Assembly: GCF_000429685.1 (NCBI RefSeq)
Contig: NZ_AUCI01000027.1
Span: forward strand, 1 to 44,282
Source of the DNA: Salibacterium aidingense DSM 18341
Lineage (GTDB): Bacteria > Bacillota > Bacilli > Bacillales > Marinococcaceae
Direction of reading: 5' to 3'
Length of the DNA stretch: 44,282 nt
In this document: piece after piece, positions 16,913 to 24,691 of the stretch
Layout: each line of letters starts with the position of its first letter
Position numbering within the stretch: the stretch's first letter is position 1
Translations under genes and position numbers: made by a program
Notes under the pieces: model-generated
The model's database searches: none
Seen by the model: only the letters and a program-made list of their open reading frames with translations
What the model was told of the DNA's origin: nothing

Positions 16913-17953
16913 CTAACGCAAAGATTCAAATTCATCAAGCAGGTCCGCAATCGCTTCGTCTTCCCGGTACTCTTCAATCATCGGTTCGACAGCTTCGCGG
17001 AAAGGCTCTTTATCTACTTCATAAAATTCTACGCCCATTTCTTCTGCTTCCGTTTTTGCATCTTCCACTGCTTCCGCCCAAAGTTCTTTCTGGGTTTCTG
17101 TCGATTCTTCCGCAGCCGTCTTTATAATTTCCTGCTGGTTTTCCGACAAGCTGTTCCACGTATCTGCACTCATCACTGCAATATCAGGAATGCGGGTATG
17201 CTGATCATATGAAAACGCTTTGGCTACCTCCCCGTGGTTCCCGGTTGTTAATGCTGTGGGATTGCTTTCTGCCCCGTCAATAACACCCTGCTGCAGACCG
17301 GTATAAATGTCACCGTACGGCATAGGCGTCGGAGAACCACCCATAGCTTCTACCATTTCAATCTGGGTTTCACTATCCATTACACGAATTTTCTTGCCTT
17401 CCAGATCACTTGGCTCTTCGATCGGTGTGTCCTTCGTATAAAAACTGCGTGCCCCGGAATCATAGTAAGTCAAACCGACAAATCCTTCTTCTTCTGTACT
17501 TTCATACAGTTCCTGAACGGCATCGGATTCCATGCTTTCAAAGAAATGGTCTTCGTCTTCAAACACGTAAGGAAGGCTAAACACAGAATATTCGGAAGCA
17601 AAGTTTTCCAATGCTCCTGCCGAAACCTTAGTCATATCAATTCCGCCGTTTTGCACCTGCTCCAGCACTTCATTTTCTGAACCCAGGGTTCCGTTTGGAA
17701 AGATTTCCACCGACAAATTTCCATCCGAGTTTTCTTCCACCCGTTCTTTAAAGTCTACCAGCCCCTGATGTACTGGATGGTCTTCCCCCAGATTATGGGC
17801 AAGCCTCAAGTCGTGGGACTCCTCTTCCTGTGATGTGCTGTCCCCATCTGAAGAACCGCCGTTATCTCCCGATGATTGTTCCTCTCCGTTTCCGCATGCC
17901 GCACCAAACAATAACAAACTTCCTATTCCTATTGCTTTCAAATACTTTTTCAT
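16913..17953 (-). CDS. dctP: TRAP transporter solute-binding lipoprotein (DctP)
   Basis: 346 aa. Signal peptide with lipobox LLFGAAC (Cys about residue 20), then an acidic, Ser/Gly-rich linker. DctP motifs follow: LAHNLGEDHPVHQG, FPNGTLGSENEVLEQ, DSGARSFYT and LEGKKIRVMDS, the latter holding the Arg that usually pairs with a substrate carboxylate, then GVIDGAESNP. It captures the acidic substrate outside the membrane and delivers it to DctQM. AAAGGAG lies upstream of the ATG. The 55-bp gap from the SDR gene and tight upstream genes place it in the uronate operon, so hexuronates or glycosyl-uronates are the likely ligands. Confidence 0.93.
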   Translation of the reverse strand: MKKYLKAIGIGSLLLFGAACGNGEEQSSGDNGGSSDGDSTSQEEESHDLRLAHNLGEDHPVHQGLVDFKERVEENSDGNLSVEIFPNGTLGSENEVLEQVQNGGIDMTKVSAGALENFASEYSVFSLPYVFEDEDHFFESMESDAVQELYESTEEEGFVGLTYYDSGARSFYTKDTPIEEPSDLEGKKIRVMDSETQIEMVEAMGGSPTPMPYGDIYTGLQQGVIDGAESNPTALTTGNHGEVAKAFSYDQHTRIPDIAVMSADTWNSLSENQQEIIKTAAEESTETQKELWAEAVEDAKTEAEEMGVEFYEVDKEPFREAVEPMIEEYREDEAIADLLDEFESLR

Positions 17954-18008
17954 AGTTACTCTCTCCTTTTATGATTGAAATCCTTTTCAAAAGATGTACT
18001 TTATAGCT

Positions 18009-18860
18009 TTACACCCCGGAATATGCCGAAAATCCACCATCAATTGGGACGACAATACCGTTGACAAAACCGGAGGACTGTTGATCCACGAGCCAAAGCA
18101 GCGTTCCGATGAGTTCCTCCGGCTTTCCGAAACGTTCCATCGGAGTCTGGGATAAAATCTTATTGGCGCGGGCGCTGAATTCTCCGTTTTCATCAAATAA
18201 TAAGTCCCTGTTCTGCTCGGTCTGGAAGAATCCCGGCGCCATCGCGTTCACCCGGACCCCGGTTTTCGAAAAATGAACGGCCAGCCATTGCGTGAAATTG
18301 CTGATCGCTGACTTAGCACCACTGTAGGCCGGGATTTTCGTTAACGGACGGACGGCATTCATTGAGGAAATGTTGATAATCGAAGCATCCACTTCCTTTA
18401 CCATCTCTTGGGAAAATACCTGTGTCGGTATTAAAGTACCCAGATAATTCAATTGAAATAATTCTTCCACCGCTTCCGGCTCCAGATCAAAGAATGTCTG
18501 ATTGTGCTCATCCTGCAGATCTTCCAATGAAAATCGTTCACTGGTAGTGGTGGCTTTGGGATGATTGCCGCCAGCTCCATTGATTAAAATTTGACATGGA
18601 CCAAATCTTTCTTTGACTTCCTGATGAACCTCTTCCAATGCCTTCTTATCCAATACATCCACGCTGTATCCGAGGCATTCCCCCCCTTGCTGTGTAATGC
18701 GTGACGTCACGCTATCCACCTTTTCCTTATTTCGGGCAAGGACGACAACCCTGGCGCCGGCGGCTGCCAGCGCTTCACTAAACACGGAGCCCAACACCCC
18801 GCTGCCGCCTGTCACAACTGCTGTCTTATTTTTTAAATTTATGTGAAAAGGTAGCTGCAT
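18009..18860 (-). CDS. uxuB: SDR-family D-mannonate (fructuronate) oxidoreductase, UxuB type of Bacillus
   Basis: 283 aa short-chain dehydrogenase. Cofactor motif TGGSGVLGSV (about residue 18), NGAGG, catalytic Ser in INISSMNAV and Tyr/Lys in YSGAKSA. The long insert after NGAGGNHPKATT is shared with B. subtilis UxuB (YjmF), which reduces D-fructuronate to D-mannonate. CAGGAG lies 8 nt before the ATG, 3 bp after the uxuA stop, so translation is probably coupled. It supplies the substrate for UxuA encoded directly upstream. Function follows from the operon as well as the family. Confidence 0.88.
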   Translation of the reverse strand: MQLPFHINLKNKTAVVTGGSGVLGSVFSEALAAAGARVVVLARNKEKVDSVTSRITQQGGECLGYSVDVLDKKALEEVHQEVKERFGPCQILINGAGGNHPKATTTSERFSLEDLQDEHNQTFFDLEPEAVEELFQLNYLGTLIPTQVFSQEMVKEVDASIINISSMNAVRPLTKIPAYSGAKSAISNFTQWLAVHFSKTGVRVNAMAPGFFQTEQNRDLLFDENGEFSARANKILSQTPMERFGKPEELIGTLLWLVDQQSSGFVNGIVVPIDGGFSAYSGV

Positions 18861-18863
18861 TCT

Positions 18864-19907
18864 TCATTCTCCTGTCTTTTCTTCTAGTGTATCGATGATC
18901 CCATTCAAATACGCAGCCCCCAGGGCTCTATCGTATAACCCGTACCCCGGCCGGCCGGTTTCTCCCCAGATCATCCGGCCATGGTCCGGCCGGATTGGCC
19001 CGGAAAAACCAACATCATGCAATTTTTGCAGTATAGCCGTCAGATCAAGAGAACCGTCTTTGATAGAATGAGAAGTTTCCTGAAATGAGCGTGATCCGAT
19101 CCATTTCACATTCCGGGCATGGACAAAATGGATACGCCCTTTTGCTGCCTCGATAATACCGTTCAAATCATTTTCCGGGTTAGCCCCGTAGGAGCCGGTA
19201 CAGAACGTGACTCCGTTATTCGGACTGTCTACCCTGCGAAGCATATACTTCACATTTTCTTTGTTGGTGACCACCCGTGGCAGTCCAAAGATCGGCCAGG
19301 GTGGATCATCTGGGTGGATCGCCAGCAAAACGTCTTCCTCTTCGGCGACTGGAATAACCTGTTCTAAAAAGTAAATCAGGTTTTCCATCAGCTGCTCTTC
19401 TGACATAGATTGATAGGCATCCATTATTTTCCTTAAATCTTCGCTCTGGTAGGAAAGATCCCAGCCGGGCAGTGTCAGTTCTCCGCTCAGCGGATCGAGC
19501 TGCCGCACCGTCTCTTCGTCGTATTTTAATGAATTCGAGCCGTCCGGCAGCTCTGCCTCAAGTTCTGAACGTGTCCAGTCAAAGACAGGCATGAAATTAT
19601 AGCAGATGGTGCGGATTCCTGCCCTAGAAAGATTCCGGATGGTTTCTTTATAGTTTTCTATCCACTTATCGCGGGAGGCCGCGCCCATTTTTACTTCTTC
19701 ATGAACGGGAACGCTTTCAATGACATTTAGTTTTAAGCCTTGTTGAGCGATGGTTTGTTTTAACCGCTCTATCCGTTCAAGCGGCCAGACTTCCCCGGCC
19801 GGGATGTCATACACCGCGGAAACGATACCCGTCATTCCCGGAATCTGCCGGATATCTTCCAGCGTTACCGGATCGTCCTCTCCATACCAGCGGAAACTCA
19901 TTTCCAT
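18864..19907 (-). CDS. uxuA: D-mannonate dehydratase
   Basis: 347 aa. Family motifs include GMTGIVSAVYDIPAGEVW near the N-terminus, ICYNFMPVFDWTR, LLAIHPDDPPWPIFGLPR and VTFCTGSYGANPEND, with metal-binding His/Cys residues. It converts D-mannonate to 2-keto-3-deoxygluconate. The frame is open to 20045 within uxaC, but GGAGGGG 6 nt before ATG 19907 (MEMSFRWYG) and family length fix the start. It lies 17 bp after the uxaC stop. No KDG kinase or aldolase gene is in the window, so those steps must be encoded elsewhere. Confidence 0.93.
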   Translation of the reverse strand: MEMSFRWYGEDDPVTLEDIRQIPGMTGIVSAVYDIPAGEVWPLERIERLKQTIAQQGLKLNVIESVPVHEEVKMGAASRDKWIENYKETIRNLSRAGIRTICYNFMPVFDWTRSELEAELPDGSNSLKYDEETVRQLDPLSGELTLPGWDLSYQSEDLRKIMDAYQSMSEEQLMENLIYFLEQVIPVAEEEDVLLAIHPDDPPWPIFGLPRVVTNKENVKYMLRRVDSPNNGVTFCTGSYGANPENDLNGIIEAAKGRIHFVHARNVKWIGSRSFQETSHSIKDGSLDLTAILQKLHDVGFSGPIRPDHGRMIWGETGRPGYGLYDRALGAAYLNGIIDTLEEKTGE

Positions 19908-19924
19908 CTGTTTCCCCTCCATCT

Positions 19925-21325
19925 CTATGAAAGTTTGAAATAACGTTTGGCATTGTAATAGCAGATATCCTGCACGTATTGTTGGAGAAGCTCCATATCT
20001 TTCGGTGCTCTGCCGCGGTCCACCCAGCTGCCGAGCAGGCTGCATAAAATTCTTCGGAAGTACTCGTGCCGGGAAAAGGATAAAAAGCTTCTCGAATCCG
20101 TCAGCATCCCGATGAAATTACTGATCAGCCCCGTATTCGCAAGAATTTTCATCTGATTTTCCATTCCGTCGATGTGGTCGTTGAACCACCAGGCCGTGCC
20201 GAACTGGATTTTCCCGGGAACTTCATCGTTTTGATAATTTCCTGCTGCTGTGGCGAGAATATAATTATCGCGGGCATCCAGGCTGTACAGCACCGTTTTC
20301 GGCAGGGCGTCCTTTGCCTCTAATGTATCGAGAAAATGGGAAAGCGGTCTGGCGAGCAGATCGTCTCCAATGGAGTCAAAACCGCTGTCCGGGCCGAGTT
20401 TTTCAAACATTTTCGTATTATTGTTCCGCAGCGCACCGATATGGAGCTGCATGACCCAGCCTTTTGCTGCATACATCTCTGCCAGACTCAACAGAGTGTA
20501 GGTTTTATACTGTTCGATTTCCTTGGCCGTTAAGTCTTTTCCGTCTCTCCACTTTTGAAACACTGTTTCTGCATCTGTTTTTAACGCAGGTTCATAAAAC
20601 ATGGCGGTGATCCCATGATCTGAACTGCGGCAGCCAAGGGAATCGAAGTATTCCACCCGCTTTGAGAGGGCTGTCAGCAGATCTTCATACTTTTCAATAG
20701 GAATGCCGGCTGCCTCTTCCAGATCCTTCAGCCATCCTGTGAAACCGTCTTTTTCAATCTGAATTCCTTTATCCGGACGGAATGACGGGGACACTGCCAC
20801 CTCGAATCCTTCATTATGGAGCTGTTTATGCGAAGCCAAGTCATCCGCCGGATCATCGGTAGTGCCGACAAACGCGACATTGTCTCTTTTCAACAGCGAA
20901 CGTACAGAAAAGTCGGAGTGCTGCAGCTTCTCATTAGCCTGTTTCCATATTTCCGGGGCCGTATTATCATCCAGGAGTTCGTCTATTCCGAAATAGCGCT
21001 GCAGCTCCAAATGCGTCCAGTGATACAATGGATTGCCGAGAAGCTTTGGAACGGTTCTCGCCCACGCTTCAAATTTCTCATAGTTGCTTTTATTTCCCGT
21101 AATAAATGATTCATGAATGCCGTTCGCTCTCATCGCCCGCCATTTATAATGATCTCCGGCAAGCCAGATTTCAGAGATATCGCTATAATTTTTGTCTTCC
21201 AGAATTTCTTCCGGTGGTAAATGGTTGTGATAATCAATAATCGGCATTTGTTTCGCAAAGTTGTGATAAAGCTCTTTCGCCGTGTCTCCTTCGAGCAGAA
21301 AGTCTTCAGAAATAAACGTTTTCAT
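19925..21325 (-). CDS. uxaC: Glucuronate (uronate) isomerase
   Basis: 466 aa, near the B. subtilis UxaC length. Characteristic segments: IIDYHNHLPPEEI (metal-binding His pair), YKWRAMRANGI, FVGTTDDPADDL, GWVMQLHIGALRNNN and LTDSRSFLSFSRHEYFRR. It isomerises D-glucuronate to D-fructuronate (and galacturonate to tagaturonate). The open frame reaches 21388, but the ATG at 21325 (MKTFISEDFL) matches the family start and has GGGAGG 11 nt upstream. First gene of the seven-gene operon and divergent from the ROK repressor. Confidence 0.94.
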   Translation of the reverse strand: MKTFISEDFLLEGDTAKELYHNFAKQMPIIDYHNHLPPEEILEDKNYSDISEIWLAGDHYKWRAMRANGIHESFITGNKSNYEKFEAWARTVPKLLGNPLYHWTHLELQRYFGIDELLDDNTAPEIWKQANEKLQHSDFSVRSLLKRDNVAFVGTTDDPADDLASHKQLHNEGFEVAVSPSFRPDKGIQIEKDGFTGWLKDLEEAAGIPIEKYEDLLTALSKRVEYFDSLGCRSSDHGITAMFYEPALKTDAETVFQKWRDGKDLTAKEIEQYKTYTLLSLAEMYAAKGWVMQLHIGALRNNNTKMFEKLGPDSGFDSIGDDLLARPLSHFLDTLEAKDALPKTVLYSLDARDNYILATAAGNYQNDEVPGKIQFGTAWWFNDHIDGMENQMKILANTGLISNFIGMLTDSRSFLSFSRHEYFRRILCSLLGSWVDRGRAPKDMELLQQYVQDICYYNAKRYFKLS

Positions 21326-21371
21326 TAATACGGATACCTCCCGTAAGTAAAAATCCAGCTTCTCATAATTT

Positions 21372-21421
21372 ATTTGTTTACTAAACAAATTATTAATTAT
21401 ATACTATATGTAAGCGTTACA
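21372..21421. promoter_or_regulatory. uxaC promoter with XylR-like operator and cre-like site
   Basis: On the minus strand the -10 TATAAT (21401-21396) is perfect while the -35 is weak. Just downstream is the palindrome ATTTGTTTACTAAACAAAT (21372-21390), 9-bp arms around one base, resembling Bacillus XylR operators and placed to block transcription. Upstream, TGTAAGCGTTACA (21409-21421) resembles a CcpA cre box but is one base short of the 14-bp consensus. The ROK repressor encoded divergently is the likely reader of the palindrome. Confidence 0.65.
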
Positions 21422-21508
21422 TTTTTCAAGATGTTTTTTTTAATTTTTTATACCAAAGTCCTACTACCATTTTTTGTTATACTGGGTTGGACAAGGAGGG
21501 AAACGATT

Positions 21509-22696
21509 GTGGATACGGGGGATGCAAGTTATATTAAACAACTGAACCGCAGGATTTTAATCGAAGAGATTATAAAAAATATATCGTTATCTAGAAGTGA
21601 TTTATCCCGGAACACTGGGTTAAATAAAGCTACGATTTCTGTGCAGGTGAATGAATTAATCAATGAAAATATTGTTGTAGAAAAAACGGAAGGAGAGTCC
21701 GTTACACGCGGACGCAAACCCATCCTGCTGGAGATTAACGGCAGAGCCGGGTATAGTATAGGAATCGACATCGACGAATTAAGTATTCATCTGGCTTTCT
21801 GCGATTTAAAAGGAAATCTGTTTCATAAACAGAGCATTCCATTGGAAACAGCGGATTTTGATGAGGTCCTCCATCAGTTATTACATCATCTCTCCTCTGC
21901 TGTCTCCCATTTTAATGAACAATACCATCCCATCGGCCTGATTGGGATCGGGGTTGGAATTCACGGAATTGTCAGCAACACCAATGAAATTATTTATACT
22001 CCAAAACAGCAGTGGTCCCACCTGCACGTGGAAAATAAGTTAAAAGAAACGTTTGATACACCCGTGTATGTCGATAATAATGCCAATCTTTGTGTATTTG
22101 CCGAACAAGTCTACTATGAACATATCCCGGATTTGTTCTGTATTACGCTCTATTCCGGGATCGGCCTCGGCATTATTAATAATCATGACATCTACCGCGG
22201 GTACCATGGGTTTGCCGGAGAAATCGGCCATATGATCGTGGAGCCGGAAGGCCTCCCCTGCCCCTGCGGCAACAAAGGCTGCTGGGAATTGTACGCCTCT
22301 GAAAACATATTAAAAAAGAAACTAAATGGCAGATATCCCGGTTTATCCGCTCAGGAAAGCATCGAACGGCTATTAGCATCCACAGAAGAGGATGAGTTAC
22401 TGGACCAGTATTTAGACTATTTTGCGATTGGCCTGAACAACATTATTAACATCTTCAACCCCGAAAAAATTATTTTGAACGGCGCCATCATCAACGGCCA
22501 CACTCATTTTATTGATAAACTGGAGGAGAAGTTAACCTCTAAGTTCAATAATTATCTTCAAATCCGTGCTTCCTGTCTTGGAGATGATGCCTGCGCCCTC
22601 GGCGGTGCCGCCGTAGCGCTGAAAAACTTTTTCGGGGTGAACATACTCAATCACGTCAACTACCATTATTTCAAATCTGACCTGCTGGAAGTATAG
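21509..22696 (+). CDS. ROK-family transcriptional repressor, XylR-like
   Basis: 395 aa from GTG 21509, chosen because AAGGAGGG lies 8 nt upstream and the family N-terminus begins here; the frame is open to 21374. N-terminal winged helix (SRSDLSRNTGLNKATISVQV, about residues 33-52), then the ROK sugar-binding domain with GIGLGIINNHDIYRGYHGFAGE in part and the zinc motif CPCGNKGCWE. The overall pattern is close to B. subtilis XylR. Position opposite uxaC, with a XylR-like palindrome between, suggests it represses the uronate operon and responds to the substrate or an intermediate. Effector unknown. Confidence 0.9.
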   Translation: MDTGDASYIKQLNRRILIEEIIKNISLSRSDLSRNTGLNKATISVQVNELINENIVVEKTEGESVTRGRKPILLEINGRAGYSIGIDIDELSIHLAFCDLKGNLFHKQSIPLETADFDEVLHQLLHHLSSAVSHFNEQYHPIGLIGIGVGIHGIVSNTNEIIYTPKQQWSHLHVENKLKETFDTPVYVDNNANLCVFAEQVYYEHIPDLFCITLYSGIGLGIINNHDIYRGYHGFAGEIGHMIVEPEGLPCPCGNKGCWELYASENILKKKLNGRYPGLSAQESIERLLASTEEDELLDQYLDYFAIGLNNIINIFNPEKIILNGAIINGHTHFIDKLEEKLTSKFNNYLQIRASCLGDDACALGGAAVALKNFFGVNILNHVNYHYFKSDLLEV

Positions 22697-22734
22697 GTCT
22701 CTTAAGGAATTACTTTATCTATGGTTTATTCTTG

Positions 22735-23166
22735 TTATTCCATCACCAGCATATCATTATCATCAAATTCCCAGTCCGGCCCGTACGCGACTTCCCAGTA
22801 AAATCCGTCCGGGTCGGTAAAGTATCCGCTGTACCCTCCCCAGCTCTGGGTCACCGGTTGGCTGACAATCGTGGCGCCGGCCGCCTCCGCCTGTTTCATC
22901 ATGACGTCCACTTCCTCTTTGGAGCGAACGTTGTGCGCCAGTGTAAAACGGGGAAAGCCGCCTGATACGTTTGAAGCCGGCGCACCAATTTCTTTTTGAA
23001 GCTCTGATAAAGGAAAAAGTTCCAATTTTGTCCCGTCATTGTTAAAAAAGACAATGACCGGCTTTTCTCCCTCGACTGAGGTTTTAAAGCCAAGTCCATC
23101 CCTGTAAAATTTCAAGGATTTTGAAATATCCTTTACTGCCAGACAAATAAGGTGAATACTGTTCAT
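22735..23166 (-). CDS. VOC-superfamily (glyoxalase-like) protein
   Basis: 143 aa. Two beta-alpha-beta-beta-beta modules: MNSIHLICLAVKDISKSLKFY at the start and GYSGYFTDPDGFYWEVAY near the end, the typical VOC closing motif with a metal-ligand Glu. AAAGGAG lies 8 nt before ATG 23166; the frame extends to 23238 without support. Standalone small VOC proteins act as lactoylglutathione-lyase-like, dioxygenase or antibiotic-binding proteins; nothing here decides. It converges with the ROK gene with only 38 bp between. Confidence 0.82.
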   Translation of the reverse strand: MNSIHLICLAVKDISKSLKFYRDGLGFKTSVEGEKPVIVFFNNDGTKLELFPLSELQKEIGAPASNVSGGFPRFTLAHNVRSKEEVDVMMKQAEAAGATIVSQPVTQSWGGYSGYFTDPDGFYWEVAYGPDWEFDDNDMLVME

Positions 23167-23240
23167 TCTTCCAACTCCTTTGCTTATGCTATAGATTTTA
23201 TTCGACAAAACGATCCACTTCCCTTGTACGAAAAACATAT

Positions 23241-23270
23241 AAAAACCAGTTTCGGTTTAACCGAAACTGG
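23241..23270 (-). terminator. Terminator of the sigma/clpP operon
   Basis: Perfect palindrome CCAGTTTCGGTT / AACCGAAACTGG (arms 23246-23257 and 23259-23270, one-base centre) followed by a U-run in the minus direction, 20 bp after the clpP stop. Confidence 0.85.
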
Positions 23271-23289
23271 CTGCCATACTCATTTGGAA

Positions 23290-23877
23290 TTAACCTTTGG
23301 ACTCCAATACGTTGTCAATCACCCCATACTTTTTTGCTTCTTCGGCATTCATGAAGTGGTCCCGTTCCGTATCTTCGGCCACTTTTTCATAAGGCTGATT
23401 TGTACGTGCTGCAATATATTCATTGATTCTTTTTTTATTTTGCAAAATTCGTTTCGCATGAATGTCCATGTCTGTCGCCTGCCCCTGCATACCGCCGCTC
23501 GGCTGGTGAATCATAATTTCAGCATTAGGAAGGGCCATTCTCTTATTATTCGCTCCACCCATGAGTAACACAGCGCCGAAGGAAGCAGCAAAGCCGGTGC
23601 AGATCGTCTGGACATCCGGCTTGATATGATTCATTGTATCGAGAATGGAAAAACCGGCCGTAACGGAACCTCCGGGGCAGTTAATATACATCGAAATATC
23701 TTTATTCGGATCCTGCGATGCCAAAAATAACAGCTGAGCCGACACACTGTTGGCCATCGTATCTTCTATCTCTGTGCCTACAAACACAATCCGATCCTTT
23801 AACAGACGGGAATAAATATCATAGGTTCTCTCTCCAAGATTTGTTTGTTCCACTACATAAGGAATGACTACGCTCAT
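23290..23877 (-). CDS. ClpP-family serine protease, divergent paralogue
   Basis: 195 aa, standard ClpP length. The triad is intact: Ser in GFAASFGAV (about 97), His in MIHQPSGG (about 122), Asp in [18 protein letters not shown] (about 171). The usual GMAASMGAFLLAAG has become [14 protein letters not shown], and YINSPGGS has become YINCPGGS, so this is not the typical housekeeping ClpP sequence. It starts 14 bp after an ECF-like sigma gene with AGGAG upstream and shares its terminator. ClpP works as a tetradecamer with ClpX or ClpC; a paralogue could form mixed rings. The sigma linkage suggests stress-related or regulatory proteolysis. Confidence 0.88.
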   Translation of the reverse strand: MSVVIPYVVEQTNLGERTYDIYSRLLKDRIVFVGTEIEDTMANSVSAQLLFLASQDPNKDISMYINCPGGSVTAGFSILDTMNHIKPDVQTICTGFAASFGAVLLMGGANNKRMALPNAEIMIHQPSGGMQGQATDMDIHAKRILQNKKRINEYIAARTNQPYEKVAEDTERDHFMNAEEAKKYGVIDNVLESKG

Positions 23878-23891
23878 TGTATCTCTCCTTC

Positions 23892-24548
23892 TTAGGCGGC
23901 TAACCTGAGTTCTGAAGATTTTACCAGCGACCTGCGAGAATAAAGGGTATAAACCGAAGCCTCTTCGGTTAAAAGGCCGGCGATCGTTTGAATATCGCCA
24001 TCCTGAAGAGCATTTGCATAGAGACTCACGCGCAGAGCTTCTTCGTTTTTCAGGTTTTCCTTTTCCGCAGCCCCGGCTCTCACTTTTGTCCGAACCGTGT
24101 GCCTCGCCCGGAATAAATTAGATTTCACTGCCCCTGTACTTAGTTTTGTAAGCATGGCGATTTCTTTTAAACTGCAGCAGCATACTTCTGCCAGCAAAAA
24201 AACAACCTGTTGGTTTAGAGAAAGCTTCTTCACCAAGGGACGCAGTAAGTCTTCCAGATCTACATTGCTTTCGTGAAAAATGCTGCCGCTTATTTCGCCT
24301 GCGTTGTCAACACTTACAGTGGGAACCTGTTTTTTTCGTTTCTTATCAATCCATGTATTTTTAGCGATGATGGAAAAATAACTCTTTGTTAATTCGGCCT
24401 GCTGCTGTTTTCTCCAGCTCCGGAACGCTTTCTCCCAGGTGGTCTGCAGTAAGTCTTCGGCGTCATGTTTGTTTTTCGCCAAATACATACAGGTTTTCCA
24501 AGTGGAAGGTAAATAGTGCTCCCATGTCTGCTGAAATTCGTCGCTCAC
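23892..24548 (-). CDS. Sigma-70 family (ECF-like) RNA polymerase sigma factor
   Basis: 218 aa from GTG 24548 (AGGAGGG 5 nt upstream); an ATG at 24572 lies before that site. Region 2 at about residues 8-75 ([19 protein letters not shown]), region 4 at about 105-155 ([21 protein letters not shown] in part, then [18 protein letters not shown]). A C-terminal extension ([20 protein letters not shown]) resembles the start of a SnoaL-like domain but ends after ~40 residues, so the domain appears truncated. No anti-sigma gene follows; instead clpP does. It may direct its own operon, but no clear ECF promoter was seen upstream. Confidence 0.85.
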   Translation of the reverse strand: MSDEFQQTWEHYLPSTWKTCMYLAKNKHDAEDLLQTTWEKAFRSWRKQQQAELTKSYFSIIAKNTWIDKKRKKQVPTVSVDNAGEISGSIFHESNVDLEDLLRPLVKKLSLNQQVVFLLAEVCCCSLKEIAMLTKLSTGAVKSNLFRARHTVRTKVRAGAAEKENLKNEEALRVSLYANALQDGDIQTIAGLLTEEASVYTLYSRRSLVKSSELRLAA

Positions 24549-24640
24549 AAAGACCCTCCTTTCCACATGCATATATTCATCCCTATGAACGAAAAAATCA
24601 TAGAAAAAGATACGGGTATTATGAAATCATTTTAAGGTAA

Positions 24641-24683
24641 AAAAAAGCCCGCTGCGAAAACTGCTTATTTCACAACAGGCTGC
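24641..24683 (-). terminator. Terminator of the SLH protein gene
   Basis: In the minus direction AGCCTGTTGTGAAA pairs with TTTCGCAGCGGGCT through 14 bp including three G-U pairs, followed by eight U residues. It separates the SLH gene from the sigma/clpP operon. Confidence 0.8.
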
Positions 24684-24691
24684 ATTATCTT

